Shown here: one piece after another, positions 24,448 to 31,830 of the stretch
Numbering within the stretch: position 1 is the first letter of the stretch
Layout of the letters: the number at the start of each line of letters is the position of its first letter
Assembly: GCA_034004685.1 (NCBI GenBank)
Contig: JAVEWG010000026.1
Coordinates: 1-53,641 of the forward strand
Direction: 5' to 3'
Length of the DNA stretch: 53,641 nucleotides
Source: JAEUNX01 sp034004685
GTDB taxonomy: Bacteria; Pseudomonadota; Gammaproteobacteria; Burkholderiales; Rhodocyclaceae
The notes under the pieces: generated by a model
The model's input: the letters and a program-made list of their open reading frames with translations, nothing else
The model's database searches: none
Told to the model about the DNA's origin: nothing
Made by a program: the position numbers and the translations under genes

Positions 24448-24883
24448 CGTTCCAGTCTTTCAATACCTTGCGAATGATATCGGTGGCAAACCCGCGGCCT
24501 TGAAGGAAACGGGCCTGGCGGGCCCATTCCCGGCCATTGGTCGGGGGCTCGCCGAATTTTCGGGCCCGGATTTCCCAGGCCCGCTCAAGCTCGCTGCCTT
24601 GGCAGTGTTCACCGGCCAGGGCCAGCTCAATGGTGTCCCGATCCACCCCCTTGCGGGCCAGATCCTGGCGCAGGCGGCCGTTACCCAGACGATTGGCCCT
24701 GCTCCGAACGAAACTCTCGGCGAAGCGGGTATCGGAGAGCAGCCCCAACTCGTCCAGGCGGGCCAGCACCTGGGAAATTTCCTCCTCCTCCCCATGGCTC
24801 GCCAGCTTACGGATCAGTTCGGCCCGGGAGTGGTCCCGCTGGGCCAGGTAGCGCAGGGCACGTTCCCGCAGACTGAGGGGCAT
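24434..24883 (-). CDS. recX: Recombination regulator RecX
   Basis: A 149-residue RecX, which caps or modulates RecA filaments. It is a three-helix-repeat protein: LRERALRYLAQRDHSRAEL at the start, DELGLLSDTRFAESFVRSR in the middle and ARFLQGRGFATDIIRKVL near the end are RecX hallmarks. It begins 11 bp after the recA stop, the classical arrangement, and its 3' end overlaps lptB. ATG 24883 is used; a longer in-frame extension enters recA. It probably relies on read-through from the recA promoter. Confidence 0.93.
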   Translation of the reverse strand: MPLSLRERALRYLAQRDHSRAELIRKLASHGEEEEISQVLARLDELGLLSDTRFAESFVRSRANRLGNGRLRQDLARKGVDRDTIELALAGEHCQGSELERAWEIRARKFGEPPTNGREWARQARFLQGRGFATDIIRKVLKDWNDEPA

Positions 24884-24894
24884 GGCCGAGCGGG

Positions 24895-25926
24895 TCAGGC
24901 GGCTGCAGGGACGGCGGCCGCCAGGGGGGGCAGTTCGGGCAGGTTCATGGCGAGGCGGACCTTGTTTTCGATCTCCCGCGCCAGATCCGGGTTGGCCCGC
25001 AGGAACTCCCGGGTGTTGTCCTTGCCCTGGCCGATCTTGTTGCCCCCATAGGCGTACCAGGCACCGGATTTCTCCACGATCTTGTGGTCCACCCCCAAGT
25101 CGATGATTTCCCCTTCCCGGGAGATGCCTTCTCCGTAGAGGATGTCGAAATGGGCTTCCCGGAACGGGGGGGCAACCTTGTTCTTGACCACCTTGCACTT
25201 GGTTTCTGAACCGATCACCTCGTCTCCCTTTTTGATGGTGCCGGTGCGGCGGATATCCAGGCGGACCGAAGCGTAGAACTTCAGGGCGTTGCCGCCGGTG
25301 GTGGTTTCCGGGTTGCCGAACATCACGCCGATCTTCATGCGGATCTGGTTGATGAAGATCACCAGGGTGTTGGTGCGCTTGATATTGGCGGTGAGCTTAC
25401 GCAGGGCTTGGCTCATCAGGCGGGCCTGCAGGCCGGGGAGCTGGTCGCCCATCTCGCCTTCGATTTCCGCCTTGGGGGTGAGGGCGGCTACCGAGTCGAT
25501 GACCACGATGTCCACGCCGCCGGAGCGCACCAGCATGTCGGCGATCTCCAGGGCCTGTTCGCCGGTGTCGGGCTGGGAGATCAGTAGATCCTCGATACTG
25601 ACCCCGAGCTTTTGGGCGTAGTTCACGTCCAGGGCGTGTTCCGCGTCAATGAAGGCGGCAGTGCCCCCCAGCTTCTGCATCTCGGCAATGACTTGGAGCG
25701 TGAGGGTGGTCTTGCCGGAAGATTCCGGTCCGTAGACTTCCACCACCCGGCCACGGGGCAAGCCCCCCAGGCCCAGGGCGATGTCCAGGCCGAGGGAGCC
25801 AGTGGAGACCACCTGGATGTCCGTTTCCACATTGCCGTCACCCATCCGCATGATGGAGCCCTTGCCGAACTGTTTTTCGATCTGGGCGAGCGCGGCGGCC
25901 AGGGCCTTGGCCTTGTTGTCATCCAT
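24895..25926 (-). CDS. recA: Recombinase RecA
   Basis: A 343-residue RecA, the DNA-strand-exchange ATPase and SOS co-protease. Walker A GPESSGKTT (about residues 66-74), MAT-like loops L1 (about 157-165) and L2 (about 195-210, FGNPETTTGGNALKFYASVRLDIRR), and the full C-terminal domain are present. It ends in an Ala-rich tail instead of the acidic E. coli tail. AGGACATTTC precedes the ATG. It starts a minus-strand run recA-recX-lptB-rpoN-hpf. Confidence 0.98.
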   Translation of the reverse strand: MDDNKAKALAAALAQIEKQFGKGSIMRMGDGNVETDIQVVSTGSLGLDIALGLGGLPRGRVVEVYGPESSGKTTLTLQVIAEMQKLGGTAAFIDAEHALDVNYAQKLGVSIEDLLISQPDTGEQALEIADMLVRSGGVDIVVIDSVAALTPKAEIEGEMGDQLPGLQARLMSQALRKLTANIKRTNTLVIFINQIRMKIGVMFGNPETTTGGNALKFYASVRLDIRRTGTIKKGDEVIGSETKCKVVKNKVAPPFREAHFDILYGEGISREGEIIDLGVDHKIVEKSGAWYAYGGNKIGQGKDNTREFLRANPDLAREIENKVRLAMNLPELPPLAAAVPAAA

Positions 25927-25957
25927 GAAATGTCCTCCAAAACGTTGGGTGAATTAT

Positions 25958-25978
25958 GGCACAGACTTTGCCTGTGCC
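25958..25978 (-). promoter_or_regulatory. Palindrome overlapping the presumed recA promoter
   Basis: GGCACAG and CTGTGCC (7-bp perfect arms, 7-base centre) lie 32-52 bp upstream of the recA ATG, directly before a minus-strand CATAAT (25957-25952) that could be the -10. The position suits an SOS operator, but the arms are ACAG then CTGT, not the CTGT-N8-ACAG order of gamma/betaproteobacterial LexA boxes. So the regulator is uncertain. Confidence 0.4.
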
Positions 25979-26014
25979 GACCTCCCGCCCAGGCGGCGGG
26001 AACCTGACGAAGCC

Positions 26015-26055
26015 TTGAGTTGGGTCAAAAACCATGTTTGTAGTGTGGATATATT
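26015..26055 (+). promoter_or_regulatory. FNR-type activated promoter of ompW
   Basis: TTGAG-TTGG-GTCAA at 26015-26028 matches the FNR/Anr consensus TTGAT-N4-ATCAA in all eight core bases. A TATATT at 26050-26055 serves as -10. With transcription starting near 26063 the site centre is at about -41.5, the class II activator position. OmpW of E. coli is also under oxygen control. Confidence 0.7.
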
Positions 26056-26101
26056 CCGCGAGTCGGATTGCACGCACTTTCAACCGCTAGAGGAGCTATC
26101 C

Positions 26102-26719
26102 ATGAACGCCAAACTTGTTGCAGTTTTGATTGCCACCGGATTTTCCTGGGGGGCCTATGCCCAGTCCGCACCGGAAGGGGACTGGTTGGTGCGGCTTCGG
26201 GCCGTGCAAATCGATACCGCCAATGAATCCAGTGGTGGTGGCCCCCTCGCCCTGCCTTCCGACGCGGTGCATGTCAGCAACAAGACCATTCCCGAACTGG
26301 ACATCAGCTATTTCTTCACCAAGAACATCGCTGCGGAGCTGATCCTGACCTATCCCCAGAAGCACGACATCAAGCTCGAGGGGGTGGGGAAATTGGGTAG
26401 CTTGCATGAGCTCCCCCCCTCCTTGCTGCTTCAATACCACTTCCTGCCGGAAGGCACCGTTCGGCCTTACATGGGGGTCGGTGTGAACTACACCCGCTTC
26501 TCCAAGGTGGATCTGGGGCCCCTGGAGGTGGACAAGGACAGTTTTGGGTTGGCGCTGCAGGTGGGGGTGGATGTGAAACTGGCTGACAAGCTGTTCCTCA
26601 ACATGGATGTCAAGAAGGTGAAGATGGGCACCGACGTGAGCGTGAGCGGAGTGGGCAAGATCACGACGGTCCATGTGGATCCTTGGCTGTTTGGGATCGG
26701 GGTGGGTTACCGGTTCTGA
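26102..26719 (+). CDS. ompW: Outer-membrane protein OmpW
   Basis: A 205-residue eight-stranded outer-membrane beta-barrel of the OmpW family, which forms a hydrophobic channel for small molecules. A signal peptide ends near Ala20 (GAYA/QSAP). Strand motifs typical of OmpW are present: LVRLRAVQI at the start, ELDISYFFTKNIAAELILTYPQ, LPPSLLLQYHF, RPYMGVGVNYT, and the C-terminal GIGVGYRF with terminal Phe for BAM recognition. GAGGAGC lies 7 bp before the ATG. An FNR site with a matched -10 precedes it, so anaerobic induction is likely. A strong terminator follows. Confidence 0.95.
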   Translation: MNAKLVAVLIATGFSWGAYAQSAPEGDWLVRLRAVQIDTANESSGGGPLALPSDAVHVSNKTIPELDISYFFTKNIAAELILTYPQKHDIKLEGVGKLGSLHELPPSLLLQYHFLPEGTVRPYMGVGVNYTRFSKVDLGPLEVDKDSFGLALQVGVDVKLADKLFLNMDVKKVKMGTDVSVSGVGKITTVHVDPWLFGIGVGYRF

Positions 26720-26748
26720 CCTGCGGGTTGCTCGCCCGGGGCAGGAAG

Positions 26749-26770
26749 GGGCGCTGCGGCGCCCTTTTTT
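26749..26770 (+). terminator. Intrinsic terminator after ompW
   Basis: GGGCGC and GCGCCC form a stem around TGCG at 26749-26764, followed by six T (26765-26770). It lies 30 bp after the ompW stop. Confidence 0.85.
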
Positions 26771-26781
26771 ATTGGGATCCG

Positions 26782-27267
26782 TCACGGATCGCAGGCCAGG
26801 ACGCCCGTCAGGGCACGGATCACCGCCTGGCGGCGGATGGACTCCCGATCACCCCTGAAATGGCAGGTTTCGGTGCGGGAAGGGCCACCCCGTAGCCCCC
26901 AAGCAAAGCACACGGTACCCACCGGTTTGGCCTCCGATCCGCCCCCGGGCCCGGCGATGCCCGAGGTGGCCAGGGCCAAGTTGGCCTGGCTACAGGCCAG
27001 GGCCCCGCCCACCATGGCCGCTGCGGTGGCCTCGCTGACCGCGCCGTGGCGGTGCAAGACCCCATCAGAGACCCCCAGCAGGGCCTGCTTGGCTTCATTG
27101 GAGTAGGTGATGAGGCCGCAGTCGAACCAGGCTGAACTGCCGGCGACGGCGGTCACCACTTCGGCCACCCAGCCGCCGGTGCAGGATTCGGCGGTGGCCA
27201 GCAGCCAGCCCCGCGCCTGAAGGAATGCCCCGACCTGGGCCGAGAGAGTGCGCAGTTCATCGTCCAT
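26782..27267 (-). CDS. pncC: Nicotinamide-nucleotide amidohydrolase PncC (CinA C-terminal type)
   Basis: A 161-residue stand-alone CinA C-terminal domain enzyme, which deamidates nicotinamide mononucleotide to nicotinate mononucleotide in NAD recycling. The motif ATAESCTGGWV (Ser and Thr of the active site), GLITYSNEAKQ and SGIAGPGGG are intact. The N-terminal MoCF domain of full CinA is absent, as in E. coli PncC. It starts 6 bp after pgpA and is probably in one transcript with thiL-pgpA. Confidence 0.94.
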   Translation of the reverse strand: MDDELRTLSAQVGAFLQARGWLLATAESCTGGWVAEVVTAVAGSSAWFDCGLITYSNEAKQALLGVSDGVLHRHGAVSEATAAAMVGGALACSQANLALATSGIAGPGGGSEAKPVGTVCFAWGLRGGPSRTETCHFRGDRESIRRQAVIRALTGVLACDP

Positions 27268-27273
27268 GGTGTG

Positions 27274-27753
27274 TTACCCCGCGAGGTTGATCAGAATCGC
27301 CAGGGCCAGCAGGGTGTAAACGGCTGCTAGCACGTCGTCGAACATCACCCCGAAGCCGCCCTTGATCTGGCTGTCGGCCCAGCGGATGGGGGGGGGTTTG
27401 GTGATATCGAAAAGACGGAAGAGGGCGAAGGCCACCCCTTGCCACGGCAGGGTGGGGGGGGTGAGCATCAGCACCAGCCAGAAGGGCACCATCTCATCCC
27501 AGACGATGGCGCCGTGATCCGATACTCCTAGGTCGCGGCCGGTGCGGCCGGCAACAAGGATGCCCAGGAGGAAGGCCAGGGCCAGGAAGATGGGCAGGGT
27601 GCCCGTCGGCAAGCCCGCCACGAGCACAGGGTAGAGCAGCCAGGCGGCCAGGGTGCCGGCGGTGCCGGGCCCCTTGGGGCACAGCCCGCTGCCGAAACCG
27701 CAGGCCACGAAGTGGGCGGGGTGGGAGATCAGGAAGCGGAAAGTTGGGCGCAT
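27274..27753 (-). CDS. pgpA: Phosphatidylglycerophosphatase A
   Basis: A 159-residue inner-membrane phosphatase that makes phosphatidylglycerol from its phosphate. Family motifs: FGSGLCPKGPGTAGTL near the N-terminus, IVWDEMVPFW in the middle, and LFRLFDITKPPPIRWAD followed by GGFGVMFDDVLA at the end, with three to four hydrophobic segments. It lies between thiL and pncC; thiL-pgpA is a common pair in proteobacteria. Confidence 0.95.
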   Translation of the reverse strand: MRPTFRFLISHPAHFVACGFGSGLCPKGPGTAGTLAAWLLYPVLVAGLPTGTLPIFLALAFLLGILVAGRTGRDLGVSDHGAIVWDEMVPFWLVLMLTPPTLPWQGVAFALFRLFDITKPPPIRWADSQIKGGFGVMFDDVLAAVYTLLALAILINLAG

Positions 27754-27783
27754 GGGGCAAAGGCGGTAGATTGACTGTAAATA

Positions 27784-28779
27784 TTAACAGGTATTGTCCG
27801 GGCCGGGCGGGCTCCCGATTTTTGCGAAATGGTCGTAACCCGTGGCGGCCAGCGTGGTTTCCTCGCCCGCCTGATTCATCAGGCTCAAACAGCCTGATCG
27901 GGGTGTGATGGTGCCGATGGGGTGGAGGGCCAGTCCCAGGCGAATCGAGATGCCCTGGAGGGTAGCGCGATGGTGTGGCGGGGCTGTGAACAGCAGTTCA
28001 TAGTCGTCGCCGCCGTGGAGCAGGGCCTGGAGGGCCCGGGCCGGCTCGCCGCAGGCCGCCAGCAGGGGCTGGAGGGGCAGGGTTTCGGCCGTCAGGCGGG
28101 CGCCCACGCCGGAGCATTCCAGAATGTGTCCCAGATCCCCCAGCAGGCCGTCGGAGACGTCCAGCATGGCGCTGGCAACGCCCCCCAGGGCCAGCCCCAG
28201 GGCGAGCCGGGGTTGGGGGCGCAGCAGGGCGGCATGGCAGTCGGCGGCGTAGGGCTCGGCCAGGGCCGGGGCGCCCTGCAGGGCAGTCAGGGCCAGGGCG
28301 GCCCGGCCCGGCTGGCCGGAGATCCAGAGCTCGTCCCCCGGCCGGGCGCCGGCGCGGGTAACGGCGTGGCCCGTGGGCACCTCGCCGAAAACCGTGGGGC
28401 ACAGATTGAGGGGCCCCCGGGTGGTATCGCCGCCGATCAGATCCACGCCGAAGGCCTCGGCGCAGGCAAGGAAACCCCGGGCGAAGGCGGCGATCCAGGC
28501 TTCCTCAGGGACGGGCAGGCTGAGGGCCAGGGTTGCCCAGCGAGGGGTGGCGGCCATGGCGGCCAGATCCGAGATATTCACCGCCAGGGCCTTCCAGCCC
28601 AGGCTTTCCGGATCGGTGTTCGGGAAGAAGTGGGTGCCGGCCACCAGCATGTCGGTAGACACCACGAGCTGCATGCCGGCGGCGACCCGCACCAAGGCGC
28701 CGTCGTCGCCCCCCGCCAGATCGGTGTGGGTGGTGGGGGGCGAGAAGTGGCGACGAATCAGGTCGAATTCCGAAGGCAT
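27784..28779 (-). CDS. thiL: Thiamine-monophosphate kinase ThiL
   Basis: A 331-residue ThiL, which phosphorylates thiamine monophosphate to the active diphosphate with ATP. The start EFDLIRRHF, the metal/ATP acidic motifs GGDDGALV and VVSTDMLVAGTHF, DLIGGDTTRGP, MLDVSDGLLGDLGHI and GGDDYELLFT are all present. It opens the thiL-pgpA-pncC run, 121 bp beyond nusB with a perfect hairpin between them. No TPP riboswitch was seen upstream. Confidence 0.96.
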   Translation of the reverse strand: MPSEFDLIRRHFSPPTTHTDLAGGDDGALVRVAAGMQLVVSTDMLVAGTHFFPNTDPESLGWKALAVNISDLAAMAATPRWATLALSLPVPEEAWIAAFARGFLACAEAFGVDLIGGDTTRGPLNLCPTVFGEVPTGHAVTRAGARPGDELWISGQPGRAALALTALQGAPALAEPYAADCHAALLRPQPRLALGLALGGVASAMLDVSDGLLGDLGHILECSGVGARLTAETLPLQPLLAACGEPARALQALLHGGDDYELLFTAPPHHRATLQGISIRLGLALHPIGTITPRSGCLSLMNQAGEETTLAATGYDHFAKIGSPPGPDNTC

Positions 28780-28834
28780 GGGCGGGGATGGGGGCGGTGA
28801 CCGGGCTAGCTTAGCCTACCGTGGGGTGGCAGCA

Positions 28835-28874
28835 CCATAAGCGAAGGGCACCCTCGGGTGCCCTTCGCTTATGG
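28835..28874. terminator. Perfect 19-bp stem hairpin between nusB and thiL
   Basis: Arms 28835-28853 and 28856-28874 are exact complements around a 2-base centre. It lies 26 bp after the nusB stop in the direction of transcription (minus). The stem is unusually long and perfect but is not followed by a T-run on either strand, so termination is likely but not certain. It could instead be a dispersed palindromic repeat. Confidence 0.55.
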
Positions 28875-28900
28875 CTCGGCCGACTTGGGTCGCCTGCGGT

Positions 28901-29356
28901 TTACGGTGCCTTGCGGGCCTTGGCGGCCGCTTCCACTTCGGTTGCCCGCACTTGGGCGGCAAGCTTGTCCAGCACGCCGTTTACGAAGCGGTGGCCGTCG
29001 GTGCCGCCGTATTCCTTGGTGAGTTCGATGGCTTCATTGATCACCACCCGATAGGGGACTTCCAGGTGATGGGTGAGCTCCTGAGCAGCCAGCAGCAGGA
29101 CGGCGTGCTCCACTGGGGAGAGCTCGTTCACCTGGCGCTCCATGAAGGGCGCGATGGCGGCGTCCAGGCTGTTTGCGTTGCCCACCGTGCCCCGCAGTCG
29201 GGAGATGAAGATTTCCTGGTCGGCCTTGTCGAAACCTGCGGCCTGGGCGAGGTGGGACTCGATGGCGGCAAAGCCGCTGCCCGGGTTCAGCAGCCAGTGG
29301 TAGATGCCCTGGAGGGCGAATTCGCGGCCACGGCGGCGGGCGTTCTTGCTGCTCAT
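28901..29356 (-). CDS. nusB: Transcription antitermination factor NusB
   Basis: A 151-residue all-helical NusB, which with NusE (S10) binds boxA RNA to support rRNA antitermination. The N-terminal RRRGREFALQGIYHW, the SPVEHAVLLLAAQEL block and YRVVINEAIELTKEYGGTDGHRFVNGVLD are diagnostic. The ATG at 29356 overlaps the ribH stop as ATGA, the usual ribH-nusB coupling; a longer frame upstream lies within ribH. It ends in an Ala/Lys-rich tail. Confidence 0.95.
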   Translation of the reverse strand: MSSKNARRRGREFALQGIYHWLLNPGSGFAAIESHLAQAAGFDKADQEIFISRLRGTVGNANSLDAAIAPFMERQVNELSPVEHAVLLLAAQELTHHLEVPYRVVINEAIELTKEYGGTDGHRFVNGVLDKLAAQVRATEVEAAAKARKAP

Positions 29357-29823
29357 GAAAGGGCTTTCAGCAGATTGGCCATTTCCACGGCCGCCCGGGC
29401 GCAATCGCTGCCCTTTTCCTGCATGCGTGCCAGGGCCTGGTCGTCGTCCTCGGTGGTGAGCACGCCGTTGGCGATGGGAATGCCGGCATCCAGGGTCACC
29501 TGGGTGATGCCGCTACCCTGCTCGTTGGAGACCAGCTCGAAGTGGTAGGTCTCGCCCCGGATCACGGCGCCCAGGGCGATGAGGGCGTCAAAGCGGCCGG
29601 TGGCGGCCATCTTCTGGAGCACCAGGGGGATTTCCAGGGCGCCCGGCACGGTGGTGATGAGCATGGCCTCATCGGCCACCCCGAGTTTCTTGAGCTCGGC
29701 GGTGCAGGCCGATAGCAGGCCCTCGCACACGTCCTGGTTGAAGCGGCTCATGCAGATGCCGATGGACAGGCCGCCACCGGCGAGATTGGGTTCGAGTTCT
29801 GGGATGTTGTCAAAACGGGCCAT
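29353..29823 (-). CDS. ribH: 6,7-dimethyl-8-ribityllumazine synthase
   Basis: A 156-residue lumazine synthase, which joins the ribityl-uracil amine with dihydroxybutanone phosphate in riboflavin synthesis and forms large oligomers. SRFNQDVCEGLL, the VPGALEIP loop, ALGAVIRGETYHFELV (catalytic His) and the GIPIANGVLT block are present. The ATG at 29823 lies 14 bp inside the 3' end of ribBA, and the stop overlaps nusB, so ribBA-ribH-nusB are coupled. Confidence 0.96.
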   Translation of the reverse strand: MARFDNIPELEPNLAGGGLSIGICMSRFNQDVCEGLLSACTAELKKLGVADEAMLITTVPGALEIPLVLQKMAATGRFDALIALGAVIRGETYHFELVSNEQGSGITQVTLDAGIPIANGVLTTEDDDQALARMQEKGSDCARAAVEMANLLKALS

Positions 29824-30973
29824 GGGGCAGTTCTCCAGAGGGCGCGGACAGGTGCCGCCCCTTGCGATGTTTATTGGGGGGCACCGGACCGTAGCCGCAG
29901 ATTTCCAGACCAAAGCCGGTCATGTTGGGGATCTTGCGGGGGCTGTTGAGGAGCCGCATCTTGCCCACCTTGAGATCCCGCAGGATCTGGGCGCCGATGC
30001 CGAACACCCGGGGATCCCATTTGGCGGCGGGATTGGGGGCGGCAGGGTCGTTGCTCAGGGTATCCAGCAGTTCCTGTCCGGTTTGGGGGCGGTAGAGCAG
30101 GATCATCACGCCGCAGCCGGCTTGGGTGATGGTGCGCAGGGCGTCTCCCACCGGCACGCTATGGCGGCCGCTGTGGGGGTCGAGGAAGTCCAGGACCGAG
30201 ATGGGCTCATGGACCCGGACCAGGGTTTCCTGGGCGGGGTCGATGATGCCGCAGCGCATGGTCAGGTGGACTTCGCCGGTGGTCTTGTCCTTGAAAGCGA
30301 TCAGGGTGAAGCGACCGTAGCTGGTGTCCACATCCTTTTCGAAGATGCGCTCCACCAGACTTTCGGTGGCGGCCCGGTATTCGATCAGGTCGCGGATGGC
30401 CCCGATCTTGAGTCCGTGGTGCTTGCCGAATTCCACCAGATCCGGCAGGCGCGCCATGGTACCGTCGTCCTTGAGGATCTCGCAGATCACCGAGGCGGGT
30501 TCCAGGCCAGCCAGCTCCGCCAGATCGCAGCCGGCTTCGGTGTGGCCGGCGCGGATCAGCACTCCGCCCTTCTGGGCGGTGAGGGGAAAGATGTGGCCGG
30601 GGGTGACGATGTCGTCGGGTTTGGCGTGGCGGGCCACCGCGGCCTGGACGGTGCGGGCCCGGTCATGGGCGGAAATGCCGGTGGTGACCCCCCTGGCCGC
30701 CTCGATGGAAACCGTGAAGGCGGTGCCATGGGGGGTGCGGTTATCCCGCACCATCTGCTGCAGGCCAAGCTGGCGGCAGCGCTCATCGGTGAGGGTCAGG
30801 CAGATCAGGCCGCGGCCGTACTTGGCCATGAAATTGATGGCCTCGGGGGTGACGAACTCGGCCGCCATCACCAAGTCCCCCTCATTCTCCCGATCCTCTT
30901 CATCCACCAGGATGACCATCTTGCCGGCCTTGATGTCGGCGATGATTTCGCTGATTGGCGCTAGTGCGCTCAC
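29810..30973 (-). CDS. ribB: RibBA-type protein: dihydroxybutanone-phosphate synthase with a degenerate GTP cyclohydrolase II domain
   Basis: A 387-residue two-domain protein. The first ~205 residues are an intact 3,4-dihydroxy-2-butanone-4-phosphate synthase (EDRENEGDLVMAAEF, GRGLICLTLT, AGHTEAGCDLAELAG). The C-terminal part follows the cyclohydrolase II fold, but the zinc-binding run (normally a Cys with CDC about 11 residues on) is replaced by HEPISVLDFLDPHSGRH, with no cysteine. So it most likely supplies only the RibB activity, as in many betaproteobacterial RibBA proteins. A separate functional ribA should exist elsewhere. It overlaps ribH and lies 150 bp downstream of ribE. Confidence 0.93.
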   Translation of the reverse strand: MSALAPISEIIADIKAGKMVILVDEEDRENEGDLVMAAEFVTPEAINFMAKYGRGLICLTLTDERCRQLGLQQMVRDNRTPHGTAFTVSIEAARGVTTGISAHDRARTVQAAVARHAKPDDIVTPGHIFPLTAQKGGVLIRAGHTEAGCDLAELAGLEPASVICEILKDDGTMARLPDLVEFGKHHGLKIGAIRDLIEYRAATESLVERIFEKDVDTSYGRFTLIAFKDKTTGEVHLTMRCGIIDPAQETLVRVHEPISVLDFLDPHSGRHSVPVGDALRTITQAGCGVMILLYRPQTGQELLDTLSNDPAAPNPAAKWDPRVFGIGAQILRDLKVGKMRLLNSPRKIPNMTGFGLEICGYGPVPPNKHRKGRHLSAPSGELPHGPF

Positions 30974-31030
30974 GGTATTGGGCTCCTTGGGAACAGCAGG
31001 CCGCCGCTGGCGGGACTGGAATCGGCAATC

Positions 31031-31048
31031 TGGGGCAGGTCTGCCCCA
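31031..31048 (-). repeat. Short hairpin between ribE and ribBA
   Basis: TGGGGCAG and CTGCCCCA (8-bp perfect arms, 2-base loop) lie 58-75 bp upstream of the ribBA ATG, flanked by two copies of ATCGGCA. There is no T-run. It could attenuate read-through from ribE, but it does not match the FMN riboswitch. Confidence 0.35.
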
Positions 31049-31123
31049 TTCTCCGGGGATCGGCAGTTTACCCCAACCGACCCGGGAAGGTCTTGCCGAT
31101 GCCGAGCCGGCGCGGGGGAAAGC

Positions 31124-31726
31124 TCAGGCCAGGGGGTCGCGCTGGTAGGCCAGCATGCGCTCCATGTAGCGTGCGAGGATGTCGATTTCAAGATTGACCG
31201 GGGTGCCGGGAGCCAGGCGCTTCAAGGTGGTGACCGCCACGGTGTGGGGAATCAGGTTGATGGAAAACTCCCGGCCCTTGACCCCATTGACCGTCAGGCT
31301 GACTCCATCCACGGTGATGGAACCCTTGCGGGCGATGTAGCCGGCGATCTCCGCCGGGCTGCGGATCACCAGTTCGTGGCTTTCGCCGATGGGGGTGAAT
31401 TTCACCACCTCGCCAACGCCATCCACGTGGCCGGTGACGATATGCCCCCCCAGGCGGTCGTCCACCCGCAAGGCCTTCTCCAGATTGACTTCGCCGGGAG
31501 CCGCCAGGCCCACGGTGCAGTTGAGGGTCTCCCGGGAAACGTCGAAGCGGACCCGCTTGCCGTCCATCTCGATGACCGTCAGGCACACTCCGCTGTTGGC
31601 GATGGAGTCGCCGATGGTCACATCCCCCAGACCCAGTTCGCCCGTGTCCACCGTCAGGCGAACCCCGTCGGCCAGGGGCTCCACCCGCTCGATGCGGCCT
31701 ACTGCCGCAATGATTCCCGAGAACAT
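31124..31726 (-). CDS. ribE: Riboflavin synthase alpha subunit
   Basis: A 200-residue riboflavin synthase, which dismutates two lumazines to riboflavin. It has the family start MFSGII, two homologous barrel repeats (1-97 and 98-195), SIANSGVCLTV and the second-repeat equivalent SITVDGVSLTVNGV, and GGHIVTGHVDGVG. AAGGGGAAAACAGG supports the ATG at 31726; an upstream in-frame start would add a lead not seen in the family. It heads the riboflavin run ribE-ribBA-ribH-nusB. Confidence 0.96.
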   Translation of the reverse strand: MFSGIIAAVGRIERVEPLADGVRLTVDTGELGLGDVTIGDSIANSGVCLTVIEMDGKRVRFDVSRETLNCTVGLAAPGEVNLEKALRVDDRLGGHIVTGHVDGVGEVVKFTPIGESHELVIRSPAEIAGYIARKGSITVDGVSLTVNGVKGREFSINLIPHTVAVTTLKRLAPGTPVNLEIDILARYMERMLAYQRDPLA

Positions 31727-31783
31727 CCTGTTTTCCCCTTGTGAAAGTATGAATAATTCTACCCGGGGCCGCTTTCCCGCCAA

Positions 31784-31813
31784 CAAGAAAGGCCGCTTGC
31801 GCGGCCTTTCTTG
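31784..31813 (-). terminator. Intrinsic terminator after the CsgG-like lipoprotein gene
   Basis: A 13-bp perfect stem (31784-31796 with 31801-31813) around TTGC lies 18 bp after the lipoprotein stop on the minus strand. The distal arm ends CCTTTCTTG and is followed by TTGG, a modest T-rich tail. It separates that gene from ribE. Confidence 0.8.
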
Positions 31814-31830
31814 AAGCCTGGATGCCAGTC

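Noticed and set aside
25927..26014. Canonical LexA box before recA
   Set aside because: No CTGT-N8-ACAG is present. Only an inverted-order palindrome was found and is reported separately.
30974..31123. Possible FMN riboswitch before ribBA
   Set aside because: The RFN conserved blocks are absent. Only a small hairpin is present.
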